From NCBI RefSeq assembly GCF_014650595.1, contig NZ_BMVG01000039.1, positions 1 through 64,000 of the forward strand: a stretch of DNA of 64,000 nucleotides. Reading direction: 5' to 3'. This DNA is from Streptomyces alanosinicus (GTDB taxonomy: Bacteria > Actinomycetota > Actinomycetes > Streptomycetales > Streptomycetaceae). Below the pieces are notes generated by a model, which was not told where the DNA came from, did not search any database, and worked only from the letters and a program-made list of their open reading frames with translations. Made by a program: the position numbers and the translations under genes. Numbering within the stretch: the stretch's first letter is position 1; the number at the start of each line of letters is the position of its first letter. Positions 15,448 to 24,954 of this stretch are shown here, piece by piece.

Positions 15448-17130
15448 TCAGCCGCCGTTCGGCTGCTGCCAGCTCTGCAGCACCCACGTGAACTCCTTGC
15501 TGGTCTTCGCCCAGTCCTTGGCCGGCGTCGACAAGTAGAGGGCGTACTCGATGCCCGCCCGCGAGTAGTACGTCTCCTCGATCGCGTGCCGCGGACCGGC
15601 GACATGCGGCGGGTCCTTCTTCAGCGCGGTCCAGGTGTACTCCCACAGCGCACCCGGGCGGTCGCGGTAGATGTTCGCCTTCATGGCCACGTTCTTGTAG
15701 TCGACCAGCTTCTGGATCTGCTGTTCCAGGTCCTGCTGGTGCTGGAGCGGGGTGGCGAAGTCCGGGGAGCCGTCGATGGCGATGCGGACGAAGTGCTTTC
15801 CGCCGTCCGGGCTGTAGTCGATCTGCTTGAGGTCGCCCTGGATCCCGTAGACCGTCCGCTTCCAGCCCTTGGGCAGGGAGAGGCTGAAACCGAGCGGGTC
15901 ACGATAGGTCTGCCAGCTGTCCGGGATCGTGCCCTCCGGGCCCGGCGCGGTGCTGTCGCTCGCGGACGTGGCCGGGCTCGCGCCCCCGGCCGACCCGGTG
16001 TTCTGCTCCGCGGCGCCGCCCCACTCCTGGACGGCCACCGCCGCGCCCCCACCGAGCACGGCCGCGACGGCGACGACCAGCGCGAGGGTGCGCAGCCGGC
16101 GCCGGGGCCGGGCCGGCGCCGGGGTCAGGGACGCCGGGGCGACGGCCGTCTGCCCGGTCATGGAACGGCCCGGACCCGCCGGTGCCGTGACGCCGTGGCC
16201 GAGGCTGGTCCCGGTGGTGCCGTAGCCCGTCGCGGACATAGTGCCCGTCCCGTTCGCGTACAGGCCGGACCCCTGGGTCGGGACGAACTCCTGGGCCGTG
16301 TGCGGGCGGCGGCCCTCCGCCGCCTCGGCGAGCATCTGCTCCGCCTCCGCAGCGCTCGGCCGCTGAGCCGGTTCCTTGCGCAGCAGGGCGGATATGACGG
16401 GGCCGAGCACACCGGAGTGGCGCGGCTCGTCGGCATCCTCCTCGACGACCGCCTGCATGGTGCTCAGCGGTGAGGTCCGGCGGAACGGGGAGCGGCCCTC
16501 GACCGCCGTGTACAGCGTGGCGCCCAGCGCCCACAGGTCCGAGGCGGGGCCGGGGTCGTGGCCGCGCACCCGCTCGGGCGCGAGGTAGTCGACCGAGCCG
16601 ACGACCTCTCCGGTGCGGGTGATGGTGGAGTCGCCCTCGATCTGCGCGATGCCGAAGTCGGTGAGCAGCACCCGGCCGTCACGGCCGAGCAGGACGTTTC
16701 CGGGCTTGACGTCCCGGTGCAGGACGCCGGCCGAGTGCGCGGCGCGCAGCGCACGCAGCACCCACAGCCCGATCCGCGCGGCCTCCCGTGGCTCGACGCG
16801 CCCTTGCTCCTTGACGGCGTCGGCCAGCGAGTGGCCCTCGATCAGCTCCATGACGATCCACGGGCGGCCGTCATGCTCCAGCACGTCGTGCACGGTGACG
16901 ACGGCGGAGTGGTTGATGCGCGCGGCGGCGCGGGCCTCGGCCCGGGTGCGGGCCAGCAGTACGGCCTGGTCGCTGTCGGACACGTAGAGCGCGGCGGTCA
17001 ACTCCTTTACGGCGACCTTCCGGTGCAACACCTCGTCGTGGGCACGCCATACCCGGCCCATGCCGCCGCTGCCGATGGAATCGGCGAGTCGGTAGCGGCC
17101 CGCTATGAGCAGGCCCTGCATCTGATTCAC
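15448..17130 (-). CDS. Receptor Ser/Thr protein kinase (paralogue 4)
   Basis: About 560 residues. The kinase domain has GSGGMG, VAVKE, HRDVKPGN, DFGIAQIEGDSTITRTGEVVG and APE, all standard. One helix (LALVVAVAAVLGGGAAVAV) and a secreted domain beginning DPLGFSLSLPKGW and containing ALWEYTW and a C-terminal YALYLSTPAKDW follow. The GFSxxLPKGW motif recurs in the neighbouring sensor domains. I chose the GTG at 17130 (VNQMQGLLIAGRYRL) because it leaves only eight residues ahead of the conserved GRYRL; an ATG three codons later is the alternative, and the frame stays open upstream to 17256 without conserved sequence. Probably signals envelope state, ligand unknown. Confidence 0.9.
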   Translation of the reverse strand: MNQMQGLLIAGRYRLADSIGSGGMGRVWRAHDEVLHRKVAVKELTAALYVSDSDQAVLLARTRAEARAAARINHSAVVTVHDVLEHDGRPWIVMELIEGHSLADAVKEQGRVEPREAARIGLWVLRALRAAHSAGVLHRDVKPGNVLLGRDGRVLLTDFGIAQIEGDSTITRTGEVVGSVDYLAPERVRGHDPGPASDLWALGATLYTAVEGRSPFRRTSPLSTMQAVVEEDADEPRHSGVLGPVISALLRKEPAQRPSAAEAEQMLAEAAEGRRPHTAQEFVPTQGSGLYANGTGTMSATGYGTTGTSLGHGVTAPAGPGRSMTGQTAVAPASLTPAPARPRRRLRTLALVVAVAAVLGGGAAVAVQEWGGAAEQNTGSAGGASPATSASDSTAPGPEGTIPDSWQTYRDPLGFSLSLPKGWKRTVYGIQGDLKQIDYSPDGGKHFVRIAIDGSPDFATPLQHQQDLEQQIQKLVDYKNVAMKANIYRDRPGALWEYTWTALKKDPPHVAGPRHAIEETYYSRAGIEYALYLSTPAKDWAKTSKEFTWVLQSWQQPNGG

Positions 17131-17271
17131 GTTGCCCCGCAATGCTCTTGACAGGGTCAGATTAAGGACCGGTCTGCCATCAGGGAACCAGCGGGGTCCC
17201 AAGGTGACAGCACTGTGACGCTTGTGCCCACCGCAAACCGGCCAGGACCGGACCACCGGTATACGGCGCGC

Positions 17272-20200
17272 TCAACGCGTGTAGCGGTACGTCGTCGTGG
17301 CCTCCTCGTACAACCGGGTCACCGCGTCCCGCTCGGCCTCCGGGCCGCGGACCTGAACGATGTGATAACGGCCGTTCAGCAGGATCGCCATGTTCCGCAC
17401 GAACAGGTCCCGGCCCTGCCCGTCGGTCCAGGTGAACTGCCCCTCGGCCATGGTGCGTCCGCCGACCTCGATGGTCCTCAGCCCGGTGGCCGTGGCCCAG
17501 CTGGAGGCGCGGTAGGGCTGGAGTTCGCTCTCCTTGTCCCGCTGGTAGACCATCGGATCGCCGCCGTAGGAGGCGGCGCTGTCCCGTCCGGGTACGACGA
17601 TCAGCTCGAAGTTCCCGTGCGCGTAGACCACCTGGCCGCTGCCGTTCTTCGGGGTGCGGTCCCAGCCCTTGGCCACGGCGATCTCGAAACCGTCCGGATC
17701 CTTTTGCAGGGTGAAGCCGTCGGCGACGGAGGGTTCGCCGTCGGTCTGGGTCCCGGTGGCGGGCGCGGAGGCGGCGGGGCCGGCGTCCGCGGACTGCCCG
17801 GAGGACGGCTGCCCGGAGGACGGCTGCGGGGTGGTGGGTGCGGGGCTCGCCTGCCCCGCGCTGCCGGTGCGGTCGCCGTCCGCCGCTCCGCTGTTGCCGT
17901 GCTTCGGCATGAACAGCATCGCGTACGCGATCGCCCCGGCCAGCAGGAGCAGGATCAGCAGGAGCAGGGTCCGGCCGAGGCTGCGCGGCGAACGTGCCTC
18001 CTCCCGGGCCCGCTTGTGCCGGCCGTGCGGATGGGGCTCGGGCAGCGTGGCGCGCCGGCGCCGCAGCCGGACCAGTTCACCGCGCCGGCGGACGATCGGC
18101 AGCCGCCGCGGGTCGGCGGACGGCACGGACACGACGTGGGTGCCGGCGTCGGGCTCGGGCGCGGACCGCACCAGCGAGCGCAGCCAGCCGTTCAGCTCCT
18201 CGAAGTCCAGGCGCTCGGTGGGGTCCTGGCGCAGCAGCGACTCCACGACCGGCCGCAGCGGACCGCACTCCTCGGCGAAGGCGGGCGGCTCGGCGCAGAC
18301 CAGCTGCACCAGCTCGGCCGTCGACTCCTCCGGGTAGGGCGCGTGCCCCTGCACGGCCCGGAACAGCAGCGCGCCGAGCGCCCACAGGTCGGTCGCGGGC
18401 CCGATCGGCGCCGCGAGCTGCCAGTTCTCGTGCACGGGCCCGGCCTGCTCCGGCGCCCACCGCTCGGTCACCGGCCCGACGACGGTCATCCGCACCTGCC
18501 GCGCCCGCTCAGCCGCCAACGCCGTCCCGGGCCCCCGCCGGACCCCGCCGGAATCCGTCGCCTCGTCCCAACGGGAGGCGCGCTGCTCCGCGAGGGGGCT
18601 CCGGCCGGGGAGACCCGGATCGCCGTAGCCGGGCGGGACGGGCCCGCGGGGGTGCGTGCCATAAGCCGACGGGACGGCCCCGTGCCGCCCGGCCTCAATG
18701 CCGGTTCCCTGGGCCGCGCCCGGTCCCCGGTCATGGGCCTGGGCCTGGGCCTGGGCCTGGGCCTGGGCCTGGGCCGGCAGCGACGGCTGTCCGGGGCGGG
18801 GCGCCGCCGGGGGCAGCCCCGGGCGCCGCGTGACACCACCCAGGGCCGGGGAGCCACCGGAATCGGAGCGCGGCGAGACACCGTGCCAGGGAGAACCGTG
18901 CACGCCGTAGGGGTCGACGGTCCGGCCGGGGGGAGCCGGAGTACCGGGCCCGCCGGGACCGCCGGAGGACCTGCCAGGACTACCCGTTACACCAGGACCG
19001 CCGGGGTCGCCGGTTCCGCCAGGTCTGCCGGGGCCGCCCGTTACGCCGGGGCCTCCAGGGCCGCCCGACCCTCCGGAACTACCCATTCCGCGAGGGCCGC
19101 CGAAGCCACCGGGACCATCCGATACGCCGAGACCGCCAAGGCCGTCCGGTCCTCCGATGCCGCCAGGGCCTCCCGGACCGCCCATTCCGCCAGGACCACC
19201 GGAACCGCCCGGCCCTCCGGAACCACCCATTCCGCCAGGACCGCCGAAGCCGCCAGATCCTTCGGGACCACCTATTCCGCCAGGACCGGCGAGGCCGCCA
19301 AGGCCGTCAGAGCTGCCGAGGCCGCCCGTTACGCCAGTGCCGCCCGGCCCTCCGGAACCACCCATTCCGCCAGGGTTGTGGAGGTCGCCAGATCCTTCGG
19401 GACCACCCGTTACACCGGGGCCGCCGAAGCCGCCGCGACCACCTGATACGCCGGGATCGCCAGGTCCGTCTGGTCCTCCGATGCCGCCTGGGCCACCGGT
19501 TCCGCCGGGGCCGTCTGAGGCGCCCGGGCCGCCTGGGGCGCCGGTTCCGTCTGGGTACGGCGTCGGTGGTGCGCTGTCGGCGTGGTCGGGGTCGGTGCTG
19601 GGCTCGGAGGGGGGTCGGGCGCCGGGCAGTGCGGGGTGTACGGTCTGCCTGGCCTCCTGTACGCGGGCGGCGGCCCGCGCACCCGCGCGGTACGCGGCGA
19701 TGGCCCCGGCCCGGGCGGCACGGATGTCCGCCCCGCTCGTCCCGCTCGTCCCGTTCTCCAAGGCCCGCCGGCCCGCCGGGCCGGACGCGCCGGTCCCGGT
19801 CCCGCCGGACGTCCCGTTCGCCACCGGCGCCGACAGTCCGCCGGCCGCCCGCGCCTGGATCGCGGCCCGGCGCGCGGCCTCGGGGTCGACGTCGGGATCG
19901 ACACCGGCGGGGCCGCCGGAAGCCGGCCCGCCCCCCTGCCCGCCGGCGAACGCACCGCCGCCCGAGCCGGCCGCACCCGGCCCCGCAGACCCGCCCGAGC
20001 CGCCGCGCGGCCCGACGGCCCCCGGTGCGGCCCACTCCGCCCCGGCCACCGTCTGCACGGGCGCCGGAGCGCCCTCCTCCGGCACCGGGTCGTACCCGCA
20101 GAGCGCCTCCTCCGCGGCACCCGTCGCGAGACCGGTCAGCATCACCCGGCCGTCGTCGCAGACCAGCACCGTACGCGCGGTGATGTTGCGATGCACCCAG

Positions 20201-20724
20201 CCGTGGCCGTGCAGCACCCGGAGCGCCATCAGCACATCGGAGGCGACCTCGGCCGCCCGGTACGGCGACAGCGGCTGTTCGGCGAGCAGCGCGGCCAGCG
20301 GACGCGCGGACACCCACTCACTCACTATCCACAGCGACCCGCCCTCGGCGAACACGTCGAAGACCTGGTCCAGACGCGGATGGTCGGGGATGCGGGCCGC
20401 CGCCTGCACGGCCTCGACGGCGCGCCGGACGGCCGGGTCGGCGGGCCGGCGGGAGGCGGTCCGGGCGTCCGGCGCCCGCCGGGTCCCGCGCTCACGCGCG
20501 GTGAACCCCTCGGGCAGTCCCTCGGCGTCGAGCACCTCCGCCTCGACGACCTCCGGCAACGGCACCTGCCGGACAAGCACTTCCTGGCCGCTGTAGGTGT
20601 CGAAGGCGCGGGTCTCGGTGAACTCGTACTCGTCGGAGGGCGGCAACGGCAGGCGGTAGCGGTCGGCGAGCACCCGACCCGCGTAGTCGTCCACGCTGCC
20701 TCCCCCGGCCGCCCGGTCGGTCAT
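17272..20724 (-). CDS. Giant receptor pseudokinase, collagen-like insert
   Basis: A 1150-residue membrane protein with a kinase fold that cannot be a normal kinase. There is no glycine loop, and the VAIK lysine is Arg52. HRD is HRN (178-180), the Lys and Asn that follow are lost, and DFG reads GLA (198-200). The APE motif comes only at residue 757, so about 556 residues fill the activation segment. That insert includes a Gly-rich run with collagen-like G-x-y spacing (about 388-600), a (Gln-Ala) repeat (about 650-665) and Arg/Gly-rich parts. After the C-lobe come a basic stretch, one helix (LLLLILLLLAGAIAYAML, about 914-936) and a 210-residue secreted domain with the GFEIAVAKGW motif of the neighbouring kinases. 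Likely a scaffold or regulator of the adjacent kinases (inference). ATG at 20724 with GAGG upstream. Confidence 0.88.
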   Translation of the reverse strand: MTDRAAGGGSVDDYAGRVLADRYRLPLPPSDEYEFTETRAFDTYSGQEVLVRQVPLPEVVEAEVLDAEGLPEGFTARERGTRRAPDARTASRRPADPAVRRAVEAVQAAARIPDHPRLDQVFDVFAEGGSLWIVSEWVSARPLAALLAEQPLSPYRAAEVASDVLMALRVLHGHGWVHRNITARTVLVCDDGRVMLTGLATGAAEEALCGYDPVPEEGAPAPVQTVAGAEWAAPGAVGPRGGSGGSAGPGAAGSGGGAFAGGQGGGPASGGPAGVDPDVDPEAARRAAIQARAAGGLSAPVANGTSGGTGTGASGPAGRRALENGTSGTSGADIRAARAGAIAAYRAGARAAARVQEARQTVHPALPGARPPSEPSTDPDHADSAPPTPYPDGTGAPGGPGASDGPGGTGGPGGIGGPDGPGDPGVSGGRGGFGGPGVTGGPEGSGDLHNPGGMGGSGGPGGTGVTGGLGSSDGLGGLAGPGGIGGPEGSGGFGGPGGMGGSGGPGGSGGPGGMGGPGGPGGIGGPDGLGGLGVSDGPGGFGGPRGMGSSGGSGGPGGPGVTGGPGRPGGTGDPGGPGVTGSPGRSSGGPGGPGTPAPPGRTVDPYGVHGSPWHGVSPRSDSGGSPALGGVTRRPGLPPAAPRPGQPSLPAQAQAQAQAQAQAHDRGPGAAQGTGIEAGRHGAVPSAYGTHPRGPVPPGYGDPGLPGRSPLAEQRASRWDEATDSGGVRRGPGTALAAERARQVRMTVVGPVTERWAPEQAGPVHENWQLAAPIGPATDLWALGALLFRAVQGHAPYPEESTAELVQLVCAEPPAFAEECGPLRPVVESLLRQDPTERLDFEELNGWLRSLVRSAPEPDAGTHVVSVPSADPRRLPIVRRRGELVRLRRRRATLPEPHPHGRHKRAREEARSPRSLGRTLLLLILLLLAGAIAYAMLFMPKHGNSGAADGDRTGSAGQASPAPTTPQPSSGQPSSGQSADAGPAASAPATGTQTDGEPSVADGFTLQKDPDGFEIAVAKGWDRTPKNGSGQVVYAHGNFELIVVPGRDSAASYGGDPMVYQRDKESELQPYRASSWATATGLRTIEVGGRTMAEGQFTWTDGQGRDLFVRNMAILLNGRYHIVQVRGPEAERDAVTRLYEEATTTYRYTR
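18735..18776. repeat. Hexanucleotide repeat (GGGCCT)6 in pseudokinase
   Basis: Six uninterrupted GGGCCT units followed by a partial one. Read on the minus strand this encodes an alternating Gln-Ala run. Each unit is two codons, so gain or loss of units by slippage changes protein length without a frameshift. Confidence 0.9.
18925..19560. repeat. Imperfect Gly-triplet (collagen-like) coding repeats
   Basis: A run of degenerate short repeats (ACCGCC, GGAxxG and relatives) encoding G-G-P, G-G-I, G-G-M, G-G-F triplets on the minus strand. Gly occupies every third position over long parts, with Asp, Ser or Pro in the others and a few Asp-for-Gly breaks. It lies inside the pseudokinase gene. Confidence 0.8.
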
Positions 20725-20879
20725 ATCCGTTCGCCTCACGACCCGTTCCGCACACACATCCGGCTGCGTACGGTCCGCAACCATTCACGATACGTGCCGG
20801 AGGCAACCCGCATTGAGTGGATGACGGATTCTCACGTCCCAAACCGCCACCCGGGCCCCACGGCGTGGGTCCGCGGCGG

Positions 20880-23033
20880 CTACGACTTGGGTGCGAAGGA
20901 CGCCGTCAGCGTCTTCCAGGTGTCCTGGCGCAGCGCGCCGTCCCAGTCCGCGGCCTTCGCGGTGTACATCAGTCCGTAGGCGAGATGGTCGTTGACCACG
21001 AAACCCCGGTCGATGGTGCGGTACTCGGTGCCGCCGTCGGAGTACGTGAACTCCCAGTCGGCCGTGTTCCAGCCGCGGTAGTCCACCTTCTCTATACGGA
21101 TCTTGTGATACTGCGAACGCACCATGTAGCGCTCCTGGTTCCGCCAGTCCGCCACCGGGTCGCCCTTGGGGCTGTCGGTCCAGCCGACGAGCAGATTCTG
21201 CCCGTCGGGACCGGTGTAGCGGTCGCCCGCGTCGTCACTGGACTTGTACGACCATCCCTTGGGCAGGCCGATCGAGTACCCCTGGCCGCCCTTGCGGGTC
21301 GAGGCCACCGGCGCGCTCCCGCCGCCCTGCGAACCGGACGTGCCGGACGAGCCCGAGCCGGTGGAGGCGCTCGCGTCCACGGCGGTGCCCGAAGCGGAAC
21401 CGGTGCCGGCCGACGACGGGTTCGCCCCGTCCGTCCGGGTCCCGCCGCCCGCGGCCTTGCCGCCCTTGTCCTGCTTGGCGGACGCTCCGGCGCCCGCCGT
21501 CGTCCGGTGGGCCCCGCTGCCCTTGTCGTCCTTGCCGCCGTCACCGCTGAGGGCGATGGCAAGGACGGTGCCGAGCACCGCGAGGGCGGCCACCACGGCG
21601 ATGATCACCAGCGTGCGCCTGGGCACCACGTCGGTCAGCGGCGCCCGGGGCACCGGCCGCGGCGGCAGGTCCAGGTCCGGCGGCGGCATCACAGGCCAGC
21701 CCGAACTCGGCTTGTTGGCACCGGACTTCGACGCCCCGGCGGCGCCGGAAGCGGATCCCGACTGTCTCCCGGCGGCCCCGGCACCCGTCGCGGGGGAGGC
21801 CCCGGACCGGGCCCCGCCGGAGCTGGCTGGCCGCGCCCCACCGGACGTGGCCGGGCGGGCCCCGCCGAAGCTGGCGGTCCGCGCTCCGCCGGGCGTGGCC
21901 GGGCGTGCCCCGCCAGGGGCCGCGGGCCGGGCCCCGCCGGCGGCGGCACCGCCGGCGCCCGTCGTTCCGCCCGCGCCCGGTGCGGCCGGGTCCGCGCCGC
22001 TCTTCGTCCGCGCCGAGGCCGCGGCGCCGGCCGCCCCCGCCGCCTTGCGGACCGAACGCAGCGCGCCGCGCAGCTTCTCCCCGGCCTCCTCGCCACGCCT
22101 GCCGTCGGACGCGCCGGGCGGCGGCGGCAGCGGCACCACCCGGGTGGCGTCCATCGGCTCGGGCTCGGGCGCGTGGATGACGTGGTTGAACATGACCCGG
22201 GCCCCGGCGTCGTCGAGCCGCTCGGCCGGATCCTTGGTGAGCAGGCCGTAGATGACGTCCCGGAGCGGGCCCGCGTTCTTGGGCTCCTCCAGGGGCTCGG
22301 TCATCACCGCGGTGAGCGTGGCGATCGCCGACCCCTTGTCGTACGGCGGCACGCCCTCGACCGAGGCGTACAGCAGCCCGCCGAGCGACCACAGGTCGGC
22401 CGCGGGCCCCGGCTTGTGACCCCGGGCGCGCTCGGGCGCGATGTAGGAGGGGGCGCCGACCAGCATGCCGGTGGAGGTGATGGACGGGTCGCCCTCGACC
22501 TGAGCGATACCGAAGTCGGTGAGCACGACCCGGCCGTCCTCGGCGATGAGGACGTTGGACGGCTTCACATCGCGGTGCAGGATGCCCTCACGGTGCGCGG
22601 AGCGCAGCACGTCGAGGACGGCGAGGCCCACCTCGGCGGCGCGCCGGGGCTCCAGCACGCCGTCCTCGCGGATGACCTCGGCGAGGGACTTGCCCTCCAC
22701 CAACTCCATGACGATCCACGGCCGGTCGTCCTCGTCGACCACGTCGAAGACCGTCACCGCGCTGTTGTTGCGGATCCGGGCGATCGCCTTGGCCTCGCGC
22801 AGGGTGCGCGTGATCAGGCGCCGCTTCTCCTCCTCGTCGATGTTCGACGGGAACCGCAGTTCCTTGACGGCGACCGTCCGGCCCAGGGTCTCGTCCTCGG
22901 CACGCCAGACCGTGCCCATACCGCCCCGGCCCAGCACGTCCCCCAGCCGGTACCGCCCGGCGAGGAGACGACGCTCGCCCTTGTCCTGACGAGTCCCCTG
23001 ACGCGATGTACCCGCCCGCTCCGTCTCCGACAT
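20880..23033 (-). CDS. Receptor Ser/Thr protein kinase (paralogue 6)
   Basis: A 717-residue transmembrane kinase, the first gene of the cluster as transcribed. GRGGMG, VAVKE, HRDVKPSN, DFGIAQVEGDPSITSTGMLVG and APE are intact. After the kinase domain there is a repetitive linker with units like GGARPAT and GGARPAS, then one helix (TLVIIAVVAALAVLGTVLAIAL). A Ser/Gly/Thr-rich stalk leads to a secreted domain starting GYSIGLPKGW with a central ADWEFTY, again matching its paralogues. The ATG at 23033 (MSETERAG) has AGGGG about 5 nt away; an ATG four codons earlier is also possible. Divergent from no gene; the next gene upstream, glpD, is in the same direction. Confidence 0.92.
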   Translation of the reverse strand: MSETERAGTSRQGTRQDKGERRLLAGRYRLGDVLGRGGMGTVWRAEDETLGRTVAVKELRFPSNIDEEEKRRLITRTLREAKAIARIRNNSAVTVFDVVDEDDRPWIVMELVEGKSLAEVIREDGVLEPRRAAEVGLAVLDVLRSAHREGILHRDVKPSNVLIAEDGRVVLTDFGIAQVEGDPSITSTGMLVGAPSYIAPERARGHKPGPAADLWSLGGLLYASVEGVPPYDKGSAIATLTAVMTEPLEEPKNAGPLRDVIYGLLTKDPAERLDDAGARVMFNHVIHAPEPEPMDATRVVPLPPPPGASDGRRGEEAGEKLRGALRSVRKAAGAAGAAASARTKSGADPAAPGAGGTTGAGGAAAGGARPAAPGGARPATPGGARTASFGGARPATSGGARPASSGGARSGASPATGAGAAGRQSGSASGAAGASKSGANKPSSGWPVMPPPDLDLPPRPVPRAPLTDVVPRRTLVIIAVVAALAVLGTVLAIALSGDGGKDDKGSGAHRTTAGAGASAKQDKGGKAAGGGTRTDGANPSSAGTGSASGTAVDASASTGSGSSGTSGSQGGGSAPVASTRKGGQGYSIGLPKGWSYKSSDDAGDRYTGPDGQNLLVGWTDSPKGDPVADWRNQERYMVRSQYHKIRIEKVDYRGWNTADWEFTYSDGGTEYRTIDRGFVVNDHLAYGLMYTAKAADWDGALRQDTWKTLTASFAPKS

Positions 23034-23244
23034 GCGTCCCCTCATGCAACCCGCCCTGACAGAGCCTCCATTGTCTCTCACTCGACAAGTGCGCCTCGCC
23101 CAGGGTGCCCCTGGCCACGGCCCGCCCGCCACGGACCGCGCGGTCATGCGGAGCGAGGGCTGCGCCTACCGGGATGATGGGTCGTAAGAAGGGCGAAACC
23201 GGCACCCCTCCATGCCAGTTCGACCGGTCTGCGCCCCGCCGGTG

Positions 23245-24954
23245 TCAGCTGAGCGGCACGATGTCCGGCGCCCCCAGTCGCGCCGCGTCCGCCGTCTGGT
23301 CGTCGGGCTGGAGCTGGGACTCCCGCTCGGCCTCCACCCGCTTCTCGTAGTGCTCGACCTCGCGCTCGATCTGGTCCTTGTCCCAGCCGAGGACCGGCGC
23401 CATCAGCCCCGCCGCCTCGCGGGCGCTGCGCGTGCCCCGGTCGAAGGTCTCGATGGAGATACGGGTGCGGCGGGTGAGGACGTCGTCCAGATGCCGGGCG
23501 CCCTCGTGCGAGGCGGCGTACACCACCTCGGCGCGCAGATAGTCGTCGGCGCCCTGCAGCGGCTCGCCCAGGCCCGGGTCGGCGGCGATGAGCTCCAGGA
23601 CCTCCTCGGCCATGGAGCCGTAGCGGTTCAGCAGGTGCTCGACGCGGGCCACATGGAGTCCGGTGCGGGCGGCGATGCGGGCGCGCGCGTTCCACAGCGC
23701 CTGGTAGCCCTCCGCGCCCAGCAGCGGGGTCTCCTCCGTCACACAGTCGGCGACCCGCATGTCCAGCCCGTGCACCGCCTCGTCGACCGCGTCCTTCGCC
23801 ATCACCCGGTACGTCGTGTACTTGCCACCCGCCACGACCACGAGTCCCGGCACCGGATGGGCGACGGTGTGCTCCCTGGACAGCTTGCTGGTGGCGTCGG
23901 ACTCCCCGGCGAGCAGCGGACGCAGACCCGCGTACACGCCCTGGACGTCGTCGCGGCCGAGCGGCACCGCGAGAACCGAGTTCACATGCTCCAGCAGGTA
24001 GTCGATGTCGGCGCTGGAGGCGGCCGGATGGGCCTTGTCGAGGTCCCAGTCGGTGTCGGTGGTGCCGATGATCCAGTGCCGTCCCCAGGGGATGACGAAG
24101 AGGACGGACTTCTCGGTGCGCAGGATCAGTCCGGACGCGGAGTGGATGCGGTCCTTGGGCACGACCAGGTGGATGCCCTTGGAGGCGCGGACGTGGAACT
24201 GGCCGCGCTCCCCCACCATGGCCTGGGTGTCGTCGGTCCACACACCGGTCGCGTTCACCACCTGCTTGGCGCGGATCTCGTACTCCCCGCCGCCCTCCAC
24301 GTCCTGCACCCGGGCGCCGACCACCCGCTCGCCCTCGCGCAGGAACCCGGTCACCCGCGCGCGGTTGGCCACCTTCGCGCCGTAGGACGCGGCCGTGCGC
24401 ACCAGCGTGGCCACGAAGCGGGCGTCGTCCATCTGGGCGTCGTAGTACTGCAGGGCGCCGACCAGGGCGTCCTTCTTCAGGCAGGGGGCGACACGCAGGG
24501 CGTGACGGTGGCTCAGATGCCGGTGCAGGGGCAGTCCCCGGCCGTGTCCGCGCGCCATCGACATCGCGTCGTAGAGCGCGACGCCCGAGCCCGCGTACAG
24601 CCGCTCCCAGCCCTTGTGCTGCAACGGGTAGAGGAACGGCACCGGCTTGACCAGGTGTGGAGCGAGCCGCTCCAGCAGCAGCCCACGCTCCTTCAGCGCT
24701 TCCCGTACGAGGGCGAAGTCGAGCATCTCCAGATAGCGCAGCCCGCCGTGGATCAGCTTGCTGGACCGGCTGGAGGTGCCGGACGCCCAGTCGCGGGCCT
24801 CGACCAGACCGGTGGACAGCCCACGGGTGACGGCGTCCAGCGCGGTGCCCGCGCCGACGACTCCGGCGCCGATCACCAGCACGTCCAGCTCCCGCTCCGC
24901 CATCGCCGCCAGTGCCTCGGCGCGCTGCGCCGGCCCCAGAGTCGCTGTCCTCAC
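23245..24954 (-). CDS. glpD: Glycerol-3-phosphate dehydrogenase (FAD, aerobic)
   Basis: A 569-residue GlpD that oxidises glycerol-3-phosphate to dihydroxyacetone phosphate and passes electrons to quinone at the membrane. The FAD-binding motif DVLVIGAGVVGAGTALDAV starts near residue 25. The SSRSSKLIHGGLRYLEMLDF signature, GRHWIIGTTDTDWD, and PGLVVVAGGKYTTYRVMA follow in order. The C-terminal cap domain is complete. The GTG at 24954 has GGAGG 5 nt upstream and is preferred over an ATG 14 codons earlier. It is divergent from the sugar dehydrogenase gene at 25236 across 281 bp. No glpF or glpK gene lies nearby in this window. Confidence 0.95.
   Translation of the reverse strand: MRTATLGPAQRAEALAAMAERELDVLVIGAGVVGAGTALDAVTRGLSTGLVEARDWASGTSSRSSKLIHGGLRYLEMLDFALVREALKERGLLLERLAPHLVKPVPFLYPLQHKGWERLYAGSGVALYDAMSMARGHGRGLPLHRHLSHRHALRVAPCLKKDALVGALQYYDAQMDDARFVATLVRTAASYGAKVANRARVTGFLREGERVVGARVQDVEGGGEYEIRAKQVVNATGVWTDDTQAMVGERGQFHVRASKGIHLVVPKDRIHSASGLILRTEKSVLFVIPWGRHWIIGTTDTDWDLDKAHPAASSADIDYLLEHVNSVLAVPLGRDDVQGVYAGLRPLLAGESDATSKLSREHTVAHPVPGLVVVAGGKYTTYRVMAKDAVDEAVHGLDMRVADCVTEETPLLGAEGYQALWNARARIAARTGLHVARVEHLLNRYGSMAEEVLELIAADPGLGEPLQGADDYLRAEVVYAASHEGARHLDDVLTRRTRISIETFDRGTRSAREAAGLMAPVLGWDKDQIEREVEHYEKRVEAERESQLQPDDQTADAARLGAPDIVPLS

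Noticed and set aside
17180..17240. Cyclic-AMP receptor-type site GTGACAGCACTGTGAC upstream of paralogue 4
   Set aside because: The halves do not form the GTGA-N6-TCAC palindrome; it is a chance direct repeat.
17215..19446. Long plus-strand frame opposite the pseudokinase
   Set aside because: It is the complement of the Gly-rich and (Gln-Ala) repeats; no start signal and no homology.
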